A stretch of DNA of 5,417 nt from positions 1 through 5,417 of the forward strand of contig JARHZY010000104.1 in NCBI GenBank assembly GCA_029264655.1. Reading direction: 5' to 3'. This stretch comes from Helicobacter sp. (GTDB taxonomy: Bacteria; Campylobacterota; Campylobacteria; Campylobacterales; Helicobacteraceae). The notes beneath the pieces were generated by a model that saw nothing but the letters and a program-made list of their open reading frames with translations, did no database searches and had not been told where the DNA came from. The number at the start of each line of letters is the position of its first letter. Within the stretch, counting starts at the first letter, position 1. The translations under genes were made by a program, and so were the position numbers. Positions 1 to 5,417 of the stretch are shown piece after piece.

Positions 1-1
1 G

Positions 2-235
2 AAATACTTTTTTATGTTAGATAATAGAGCTAGATTGGCTTTTAGATGCTAGATTTATTCTTTTGCTTTTATTGTAGAAAATTGGAGTAAAACATTAGAT
101 AAAGAAAGCAAAGAAGAAAAAAGAACATTTTGCATGACTATTTCAAAGTGCTTGCGATTATTAGAGAAATGAGATTGTATAATAAGAGTTGGCTTTATTA
201 AACCAAGAGAATTTAATATTTATTTAGTTATATAG
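2..235 (+). pseudogene. Possible decayed 3' end of an unidentified gene
   Basis: One frame, read from position 2, runs for about 78 codons with only two internal stops (TAG at 50-52, TGA at 170-172) before TAG at 233-235. At this base composition I would expect seven or eight stops. The stretches between stops look protein-like, including a charged lysine/glutamate-rich part around 89-124 and later segments reading LLEK and GFIKPREFN. No family is recognised. The frame is open at the window edge, so it could be the degraded end of an upstream gene. After allowing for all frames examined, the stop deficit is only suggestive, so this may be chance. Confidence 0.2.
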
Positions 236-1206
236 TAGGAGTATAAAACCTTTTTAAGTTATGTTAAAATAAACTTTTCAATTAATTCTAAGCTCTCATA
301 GTAGCTGCAACTTATTTGAACTAATTGAAGCTTCTTTATACACTATAAAAGTAACTCAAATTAATGAATAAAAAATATTAAACCTTACAAAATACAATCA
401 TATCATTAATAATATAATAAAAATATAGCTAGCAAATATTGATAGCTCGTAAATAATACCCCTAAATAACTCATTTTATATTTTTTAATTTTATTACCTA
501 TTGCTTGTTGAATTGCTCTCAAATAATAAATTAAAAAATATAGATATAGTTGCCCTTGCAATGCACTATTACTACATTGCATATAGCACATTATAAATTA
601 ATTATTCCTGATTAAATACTATATTATTATTTCTTGTTTTTCTTTGATTATTTGCTATTCTATAACTATATAAAATTTCTTATATTTTTACCCATCTTTT
701 TGTGTCTTTAATAAAACCTTTAAGATAAATATTACACCTTTATACTATTTTTATTATTTTTTATACTAGGACAGAAATCTTTTATAATACATTAATTTTT
801 ATCTCTTTATTTCTGTTAAAGATTCTAAAATTGCCCATTAATGCTCATATAGCTTTTAGCATAAATATTTTTTTAGAAGTGGATATATGATAAAACCTAC
901 ATTATATTAACATTTTTAATCATTAAATTTATAATAGCTTTTTTATTATTTGAAATTACATTATACAAAAACTATAGAAAATGATAGTTTCAATATATGT
1001 ATAAGGATTATAAAACTCATTGATAACATTACATAGAATCGACACAAATAATATTTCATAGCATTGAATATAATCTCTTTTAAGTATAGCCCAATATCTC
1101 AATATGTTTTTGATTGGCTTATACTTCATTCTATAGGCATTATAAATTAAAAACGCATATGATTTCTATGGATATTTTACTAAAAATAAACATTTCTTGA
1201 TAACTT

Positions 1207-1212
1207 TATGAT
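1207..1212 (+). promoter_or_regulatory. Candidate -10 box for ilvE
   Basis: TATGAT matches TATAAT at five of six positions and lies 58 bases before the ilvE start. No good -35 box sits at the right distance, which is normal for the main sigma factor in Helicobacter and Campylobacter. Such boxes arise easily by chance in DNA this A+T-rich, so this is only the best-placed candidate. No attenuator-like leader peptide or operator is visible between it and the gene. Confidence 0.2.
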
Positions 1213-1270
1213 AAACTTGCGAGTTTAGTATTTCTCTTTTTATGGAAATAAATTAAGGAAAAGGCTTGTT

Positions 1271-2194
1271 ATGAAGGAATCAACATATATTTGGAAAAAT
1301 GGCAAACTTATCCCATGGAAAGAAGCAACAACGCATATTTTAAGCCATACACTTCATTATGGCAATGCGGTGTTTGAAGGCACTCGGGCTTATATGACAA
1401 AACAGGGTTTAGCAATTTTTCGCCTTGATGACCATATACAAAGATTATTAAATAGCGCAAAGATTCTATTAATTAACTGCCCCTATACAAAAGAAGAGCT
1501 AAAAAAGGCTCATATTGATTTATTAAAAGCAAATGGTAATGATTTTCAAGGCAATGTCTATATTCGCCCCATTATTTACCTTGGTTATGGGGCTATGGGG
1601 GTTTATCATCTCCATTCACCTGTAGAAACTGCTATTGCTGCATGGGAGTGGGGTGCATATCTTGGAGAAGATGCATTGCAAAAAGGCATTCGTGTAAAGA
1701 TTAGCTCTTTTGTGCGGAATAATGTAAAATCAACAATGGGTAAAGCAAAAGCAGCAGCTAATTATTTAAATTCTCAAATGGCAAAGCATGAGGCAATTGC
1801 AAGCGGTTTTGAAGAGGCATTATTACTTGATGATAATGGTTTTGTTGCAGAAGGTAGTGGTGAATGTTTTTTTATTGTGCGTAATGGTGTTTTAATTACA
1901 CCGCCTTATGATAATACATTAGAATCTATTACGCAAAAGACAATCATTGAGCTTGCAAAAGATATGGGGATTCCATTAGAGCAAAGACGCATTACTAGAG
2001 ATGAAGTTTATATTGCGGATGAAGCATTTTTCACAGGAACTGCAGCTGAAATAACTCCTATTTGTGAAGTTGATTTCCGCACTATTGGTGAAGGTATGCG
2101 TGGTGCAGTTACAAAGCAATTACAAGATGAATTTTTTAAAATTGTTATGGGTGAGCATACAAAATATAGACACCTTTTAACTTATCTTGCATAG
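1271..2194 (+). CDS. ilvE: Branched-chain-amino-acid aminotransferase IlvE
   Basis: This cytoplasmic PLP enzyme of fold-type IV exchanges amino groups between glutamate and the 2-oxo acids of leucine, isoleucine and valine. It performs the last step of their synthesis and the first of their breakdown. The 307-residue length matches the family (E. coli IlvE is 309). By alignment with E. coli IlvE, the cofactor lysine is K160 in AKAAANYLNS, followed by Y165. R58 in the RLDDHIQRL segment fits the phosphate-binding arginine. E194 lies in AEGSGE, and the cofactor-binding TGTAAEITPI motif is at 255-264. The WEWGAYLG segment (125-132) is typical of BCATs rather than D-amino-acid aminotransferases. 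The start is set by AAAAGG six bases upstream of the ATG. It is the first gene of a possible four-gene plus-strand run, preceded by the long gene-poor region. No frameshift or missing key residue is seen. Confidence 0.95.
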   Translation: MKESTYIWKNGKLIPWKEATTHILSHTLHYGNAVFEGTRAYMTKQGLAIFRLDDHIQRLLNSAKILLINCPYTKEELKKAHIDLLKANGNDFQGNVYIRPIIYLGYGAMGVYHLHSPVETAIAAWEWGAYLGEDALQKGIRVKISSFVRNNVKSTMGKAKAAANYLNSQMAKHEAIASGFEEALLLDDNGFVAEGSGECFFIVRNGVLITPPYDNTLESITQKTIIELAKDMGIPLEQRRITRDEVYIADEAFFTGTAAEITPICEVDFRTIGEGMRGAVTKQLQDEFFKIVMGEHTKYRHLLTYLA

Positions 2195-2215
2195 CATGTA
2201 TTAAAGAGAGTAAGA

Positions 2216-2221
2216 TATAAT
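2216..2221 (+). promoter_or_regulatory. Candidate internal promoter (-10 box) before the SPFH gene
   Basis: A perfect TATAAT lies in the 63-base gap between ilvE and the SPFH gene, 36 bases before the ATG. No convincing -35 box precedes it, as is usual for Campylobacterota housekeeping promoters. There is no terminator-like hairpin after ilvE, so the SPFH gene and those after it could be transcribed both from here and by readthrough from ilvE. Confidence 0.4.
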
Positions 2222-2257
2222 TACATTATTTAGGAATATTTTACAAAAAGGAAACAA

Positions 2258-3325
2258 ATGCCAATAGACTTAAACGAACATAGACGCAAACAACAAAATA
2301 ACACACCACAACAAACACCACCAAACAACAATAGGAATAGTGGTAATAATAATGGTAGAAATAATAAAGGTTTTAATGTAGATTCTATACAAATGCCCAA
2401 CATGCCAAGTGGTAAGTTTTTAACATTATTTATTGTAATAGGTGTTCTTGTGCTTATTTTTGTGCTTGCACGTCCATTTGTCATTATCAAATCTGGTGAA
2501 GTCGGAATTAAAGTAAATTTAGGAAAATATGATGATGTGCCATTAAACCCCGGTTTGCATTTTTTTATACCCGTTATTGAGCAAGTCATTGTTGTAGATA
2601 CGCGTATGCGTGTTTTACATTTTTCACGCAATGAAGATATGGGTAGTATTGGGCGAGATGACCAAAGTGTTTCGCGTAATGATGCTATTACTGTTATGGA
2701 CTCTCGTGGTTTGCAGGTTTCTATAGAATTGACAGTGCAATATCGATTAGATCCCAATAAAGTTCCAGAAACCATTAAAAATTATCGTGAATCATGGGAG
2801 CAAAAAATTATTAACCCCGTTATACGCGATGTTGTCCGTAGTGTTGTAGGTAATTATCCAGCAGAAGATTTACCAAATAAACGCGATGAGATTGCAGGGC
2901 TTATTACTTCAAGCTTTGAAACTAAATTGCAAGCAACACCAAACCAGCCTGTTATTTTTGATTCTATCCAATTACGCGAAATTGTTTTACCATTAATGGT
3001 AAAAGAAAAAATTGAGCAAGTGCAAGCAGCAAAACAAGAAGCTGATAGAGCAAAACAAGAAGCAAATGCCTTAAGAGAACGAGCACAAGGTAAAGCTGAT
3101 GCTGCTATTATCGAAGCAAAAGGACAAGCCCAGGCAAACCAACTTTTAAGCGATAGTCTTTCGCAAAGATTGCTTGATTTACGCCAAATTGAAGTGCAAG
3201 GTAAATTTAATGAAGCTTTAAGGGAAAATAAAGATGCACAAATATTCCTTACACCGGGTGGTTCTGTGCCAAATATTTGGGTTGATTCTAAGTCAAAGCA
3301 ACGCACAACCATTACCAACCATTAA
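2258..3325 (+). CDS. SPFH/Band 7 (prohibitin-like) single-pass membrane protein
   Basis: This is a 355-residue membrane-anchored SPFH protein. Residues 1-50 are polar and low in complexity, with asparagine and glutamine runs. One transmembrane helix spans about 53-72. An SPFH/prohibitin domain covers about 73-250, beginning with the typical IKSGEVGIKVNLGK and NPGLHFFIPV segments and continuing through LTVQYRLDP. An alanine-, glutamate-, glutamine- and lysine-rich coiled coil follows at about 248-295, then a conserved-looking end with LTPGGSVPNIW. Family members form large ring or cage assemblies, often with membrane proteases such as FtsH, or organise membrane domains. No partner is encoded here. 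Positive charges before the helix suggest an inside N-terminus and a periplasmic SPFH domain, which is inference. As I recall, Campylobacter jejuni also has an SPFH gene beside ilvE. The ribosome site AAGGA ends five bases before the ATG. The exact function is unknown. Confidence 0.85.
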   Translation: MPIDLNEHRRKQQNNTPQQTPPNNNRNSGNNNGRNNKGFNVDSIQMPNMPSGKFLTLFIVIGVLVLIFVLARPFVIIKSGEVGIKVNLGKYDDVPLNPGLHFFIPVIEQVIVVDTRMRVLHFSRNEDMGSIGRDDQSVSRNDAITVMDSRGLQVSIELTVQYRLDPNKVPETIKNYRESWEQKIINPVIRDVVRSVVGNYPAEDLPNKRDEIAGLITSSFETKLQATPNQPVIFDSIQLREIVLPLMVKEKIEQVQAAKQEADRAKQEANALRERAQGKADAAIIEAKGQAQANQLLSDSLSQRLLDLRQIEVQGKFNEALRENKDAQIFLTPGGSVPNIWVDSKSKQRTTITNH

Positions 3326-3345
3326 TGTAAATTAAGGTATGCTTG

Positions 3346-3387
3346 ATGAGTATTTATAAATGTAGCAATACGAAAGTGGGCTTATAA
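3346..3387 (+). CDS. Possible 13-codon leader ORF coupled to hisIE
   Basis: A mini-ORF begins with ATG at 3346, eight bases after AAGG (3334-3337), and encodes MSIYKCSNTKVGL. Its stop shares one base with the hisIE start (TAATG at 3385-3389), a usual arrangement for translational coupling. The hisIE start itself has only AGTGGG nearby and no good Shine-Dalgarno, so ribosomes finishing the mini-ORF may supply hisIE initiation. The peptide contains no histidine, so it is not a histidine attenuator. An open frame this short can arise by chance. The ribosome-site spacing and the exact overlap are the only support. Confidence 0.3.
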   Translation: MSIYKCSNTKVGL

Positions 3388-4115
3388 TGATAGGACTTAA
3401 TATTGCTTGGAATGAGCAAGGGCTATTACCTTGTATTGCACAAGATTCTAGGAGCAATGAAGTGCTTATGCTTGCATACATGAATGAAGAAGCATTGCAG
3501 CTTACATTACAAACTGGTATGGCACATTATTTTTCACGCTCAAAACAAAGAATATGGAAAAAAGGTGAGCATAGCGGGCATACTCAAGAAGTTTGTAAAT
3601 TGTGGCTTGATTGCGACAGAGATACACTTTTATTGCATGTGCATCAAAAAGGTGTAGCATGCCACACGGGAGCACAATCATGTTTTTTTACGCAGATACA
3701 GCAAGATAATAATAATATAAAAACAAAACAACCTATCAATGCAGAACAAGAAGCAATATCACATAGCATGCAAACCTATGATACCCTTGATACCCTTTAT
3801 CATACACTTTTAGAGCGTAAAAAAGCCGATAAAACAACTTCATATACCGCAACACTTTTTTCTAAAGGGACAAACACTATTGCAAAAAAGATTATTGAAG
3901 AATCAAGTGAATTTTGTTTTGCTCTCAAGGACAAAGATTCTAAGGAAATCATTTATGAATGTGCCGATGTATTGTATCATATTCTTGTAGGGCTTGCAAG
4001 TGTGAATATCCACCCAGATAGAATCTATCAAGAACTTATAAGGCGTATGGGGACAAGCGGTATTGCTGAAAAGCAAAGTAGAATGCATATGCATAGCGAA
4101 ATAAAGGAAAAATAA
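3387..4115 (+). CDS. hisIE: Bifunctional phosphoribosyl-AMP cyclohydrolase / phosphoribosyl-ATP pyrophosphatase HisIE
   Basis: This cytoplasmic fusion enzyme carries out steps two and three of histidine synthesis. The HisE part converts phosphoribosyl-ATP to phosphoribosyl-AMP plus pyrophosphate, and the HisI part opens the adenine ring. HisI occupies about 1-102: LMLAYMNEEAL (27-37), the SRSKQRIWKKGEHSGHTQEV segment (50-69), the metal-binding DCDRD (75-79), and the zinc cysteines C76, C92 and C99. HisE occupies about 130-232 with a MazG-like helical fold: TSYTATLF, then the acidic EESSE (171-175), and ECADVLYHIL with E191 and D194. At 242 residues it is longer than E. coli HisIE (203), mainly from a polar linker at about 103-130. 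No in-frame start exists upstream before a stop at 3363-3365. The ribosome site is weak, and a mini-ORF overlaps the start. The next gene begins two bases after its stop. Confidence 0.95.
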   Translation: MIGLNIAWNEQGLLPCIAQDSRSNEVLMLAYMNEEALQLTLQTGMAHYFSRSKQRIWKKGEHSGHTQEVCKLWLDCDRDTLLLHVHQKGVACHTGAQSCFFTQIQQDNNNIKTKQPINAEQEAISHSMQTYDTLDTLYHTLLERKKADKTTSYTATLFSKGTNTIAKKIIEESSEFCFALKDKDSKEIIYECADVLYHILVGLASVNIHPDRIYQELIRRMGTSGIAEKQSRMHMHSEIKEK

Positions 4116-4117
4116 TA

Positions 4118-5074
4118 ATGAAAGAGCAAATACTTGATTTTATTGCCTATTTTCATTTATATGATTTAATTTTATTTGCAGCATTTGCTTTAATAGCAAT
4201 GTGTTTTATTTTTTTATCTTTTATCTCATTTCGTAAGAAATTTATTTCTATTCCTTTATTTTTACTAGGATTTTGTATTATCATTGCAATTCCTTTTGCC
4301 ATGCGTTACTTCATGGAAGAAAGATTCTATAAAATAGAAAAAGATGTAATTTATGACCGCACTTATAATTATTCTGATGTCTATCAATATATTGCAACAA
4401 TTACAAATGTAGGGAAACGCAATATAGCAGGTTGTGTTTTTTCACATCAGATTCTTTATGATACAGAGCATGAGCATGGAATAACAAAATACAAACACAT
4501 GTTACTTAATTATATAAAACCAAAAAAGGCATATAATAAAGATATTCCTATGGATTTAAAAGTAGGACAGAGTGTGCGTATTTCTGAAGTTATGGAAAAT
4601 TATGAACATAAAGGTGAAAACTATATAACAAAAATAGAATGTTATGGTAAAGTGCGGCACAATAAAGATGCAAATATTTTGCATGGATTCTACAAATCTA
4701 AAGATAAAGAAAAAACAGATGGAGATAAAGAAAAAAAGCAGGTCGCAGATGATTCAGGCAAAGAAGATATGGCAGCATATACAGAAGATATGAAACAATC
4801 AGAATCTACTCAATCTACAAAAGATATACAAAGACAAAAAGCTAAAATACAAATAAATATAGATAATAACCAAATACCTACAGAGCAGAATATACAAGAA
4901 GATGAGTTACAAAATAATGCAATAGCCCCTACCACACCAGAAACACAGACACCACAGCCACAGGGCATACCACCACAAATAATGCCACCACCAGCTGAAG
5001 AAAAACTACCACCAAATTGGCGAGAAGAAAGAGATAGGTTTAATCCACCATTACTCAAAGAAATGCCTAGATAA
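4118..5074 (+). CDS. Two-helix membrane protein resembling DUF2393, with a disordered proline-rich tail
   Basis: This 318-residue protein has no known reaction. Two transmembrane helices lie at about 14-38 and 44-63, joined by a short basic loop (RKKF). By the positive-inside rule this loop is cytoplasmic, so both ends would be periplasmic. Residues 70-185 look like a beta-rich domain, including YIATITNVGKRNIAG, a pattern seen in small Ig-like envelope domains. Length, topology and lineage fit the Campylobacterota family DUF2393, recalled rather than searched. From about 193 onward the protein appears disordered: a lysine/glutamate stretch with two DKEK repeats (196-199, 203-206), a polar acidic stretch, and a proline-rich part (about 271-311) ending NPPLLKEMPR. 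The start follows AAAGGAAA (4103-4110), which lies inside the end of hisIE, so translation is probably coupled. It is the last gene of the run and is followed by a hairpin. Confidence 0.75.
   Translation: MKEQILDFIAYFHLYDLILFAAFALIAMCFIFLSFISFRKKFISIPLFLLGFCIIIAIPFAMRYFMEERFYKIEKDVIYDRTYNYSDVYQYIATITNVGKRNIAGCVFSHQILYDTEHEHGITKYKHMLLNYIKPKKAYNKDIPMDLKVGQSVRISEVMENYEHKGENYITKIECYGKVRHNKDANILHGFYKSKDKEKTDGDKEKKQVADDSGKEDMAAYTEDMKQSESTQSTKDIQRQKAKIQINIDNNQIPTEQNIQEDELQNNAIAPTTPETQTPQPQGIPPQIMPPPAEEKLPPNWREERDRFNPPLLKEMPR
4703..4736 (+). repeat. Short in-frame direct repeat in the membrane protein gene
   Basis: The 13-mer GATAAAGAAAAAA occurs at 4703-4715 and 4724-4736, spaced 21 bases (seven codons) apart. 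It encodes the repeated DKEK in the lysine-rich part of the tail. The spacing keeps the frame, so expansion or loss by slippage would change tail length without breaking the gene. Two copies only. Confidence 0.5.
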
Positions 5075-5075
5075 T

Positions 5076-5108
5076 CTATAAAATATTGGCGATCTACGCC
5101 ATTTATAG
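5076..5108 (+). terminator. Imperfect hairpin after the last gene
   Basis: Two complementary blocks form a stem: an inner TGGCG (5087-5091) with CGCCA (5097-5101) around a five-base loop ATCTA, and an outer CTATAAA (5076-5082) with TTTATAG (5102-5108). A four-base bulge lies on the left arm. It starts two bases after the TAA of the preceding gene, where a transcript end is expected, and the inner stem is a G+C-rich spot in very A+T-rich DNA. No T-run follows, so it is not a classical intrinsic terminator. It could instead stabilise the mRNA 3' end. Confidence 0.35.
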
Positions 5109-5259
5109 CAGTAAAAATAAAATAAAATTACAGAAAATAGAATTTTAAGAGAGATTATATAGAATCAATGCAAATTTTACATATAACAAAGATATACATA
5201 TTCTTATATTACAAATTCTCTTTTTGCAAGATACCACAATATAAAAAGCATCGCTATAC

Positions 5260-5288
5260 TTGACAATATATTATATGTTTTATATTAT
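5260..5288 (+). promoter_or_regulatory. Consensus-like sigma-70 promoter pointing out of the window
   Basis: A perfect -35 TTGACA (5260-5265) is followed after 17 bases by TATTAT (5283-5288), five of six matches to TATAAT. The spacing is optimal. The Campylobacterota main sigma factor usually does not need a -35 box, so the full pair is notable but could be chance in A+T-rich DNA. It would transcribe toward 5417 and beyond. Confidence 0.25.
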
Positions 5289-5417
5289 TTTATTTTAAAT
5301 TTTAGCATATTAATTATATTCAAATAAAAGCTTACAAAATAACAATATAAGCTATATCTATACATATACATTATGATACAATTGAAGTTTTTATAATATA
5401 AGTTTATTAATTATATA

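Larger units (their letters stand above)
1..1270. other. Long A+T-rich region without a convincing gene
   Basis: About 1.27 kb precedes ilvE and holds no open frame that looks like a normal gene. G+C is clearly lower than in the genes that follow, and stops are frequent in most frames. No tRNA, rRNA or GC-rich structured RNA is visible, and there is no CRISPR array or insertion-sequence end. The best hint of content is a plus-strand frame over 2-235, listed separately. Two minus-strand open frames (406-591, 61 residues; 956-1129, 57 residues) lack a well-placed ribosome site and recognisable motifs, so I do not call them genes. Campylobacterota genomes are usually gene-dense, so a gap this size suggests gene decay or an unrecognised RNA. 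That is inference. Confidence 0.7.
5075..5417. other. A+T-rich non-coding tail of the window
   Basis: These 343 bases follow the last gene and contain no credible open frame. They hold the hairpin directly after the stop, one copy of TAGAATC (5160-5166), and a consensus-like promoter at 5260-5288 reading toward the window end. A further TATAAT lies near 5392-5397 and could serve a gene just outside. No RNA gene or inverted-repeat end of a mobile element is visible. Confidence 0.6.

Noticed and set aside
36..49. Sigma-54-like TTGGC...GC
   Set aside because: The GG and GC are nine bases apart instead of ten, and the rest of the consensus is missing.
406..591. Minus-strand open frame of 61 residues
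   Set aside because: It lies in A+T-rich non-coding DNA, its nearest AGGA is about 14 bases from the ATG, and it has no recognisable motif. Chance is a sufficient explanation.
2230..2775. Minus-strand open frame opposite the SPFH gene
   Set aside because: It is antisense to a well-supported gene, and its composition mirrors the codon use of that gene.
2854..3318. Second minus-strand open frame opposite the SPFH gene
   Set aside because: Shadow of the coiled-coil region. Its runs of alanine, serine and cysteine come from reverse-read GCA/CAA/GAA codons.
3339..3359. Alternative six-codon mini-ORF starting at 3339
   Set aside because: Its ATG is only one base from the AAGG, too close for initiation. 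The ATG at 3346 is better spaced.
3903..4094. Minus-strand open frame opposite hisIE
   Set aside because: Antisense to the conserved HisE domain, with no ribosome site or family resemblance.
868..4737. Homopolymer tracts as phase-variation switches
   Set aside because: The longest runs I see are about seven A or T bases, too short to argue for phase variation in this A+T-rich DNA.
4810..5058. Minus-strand glycine- and cysteine-rich open frame
   Set aside because: Mirror image of the proline-rich repeats of the plus-strand gene (CCA read backward as TGG).

Overview
The window looks like chromosome from an enterohepatic-type Helicobacter or a close Campylobacterota relative. The evidence is very low G+C (roughly a third in genes and about a quarter or less between them, by eye), AAGG-type ribosome sites, promoters recognisable mainly by their -10 box, and a gene set found in Helicobacter and Campylobacter: ilvE, a single-pass SPFH (prohibitin-like) protein, a fused hisIE and a protein resembling the DUF2393 family. 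A histidine-pathway gene argues against Helicobacter pylori, which lacks that pathway. The species assignment is inference.

Layout: positions 1-1270 are a long A+T-rich stretch without a convincing gene. It may hold decayed coding sequence (best candidate 2-235, plus strand). Four intact genes follow on the plus strand: branched-chain aminotransferase ilvE (1271-2194), an SPFH-domain membrane protein (2258-3325), bifunctional histidine enzyme hisIE (3387-4115) and a two-helix membrane protein with a long disordered, proline-rich tail (4118-5074). Gaps are 63, 61 and 2 bases, so the four could be co-transcribed. A good -10 box in the ilvE-SPFH gap suggests an internal promoter. A 13-codon mini-ORF (3346-3387) with its own ribosome site ends on the hisIE start codon as TAATG and may couple hisIE translation. 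Two bases after the last stop is an imperfect hairpin (5076-5108) without a U-tract. The remaining 343 bases are A+T-rich and contain one consensus-like promoter pointing out of the window.

Working together: ilvE and hisIE serve separate amino-acid pathways, while the other two genes are envelope proteins without an assigned reaction. The arrangement reads as ordinary housekeeping with mixed functions. I found no defence system, mobile element, CRISPR array or RNA gene. The most unusual signal is at nucleotide level: the heptamer GATTCTA/TAGAATC occurs 13 times, on both strands, in several reading frames and in non-coding DNA, well above a rough composition-based expectation.
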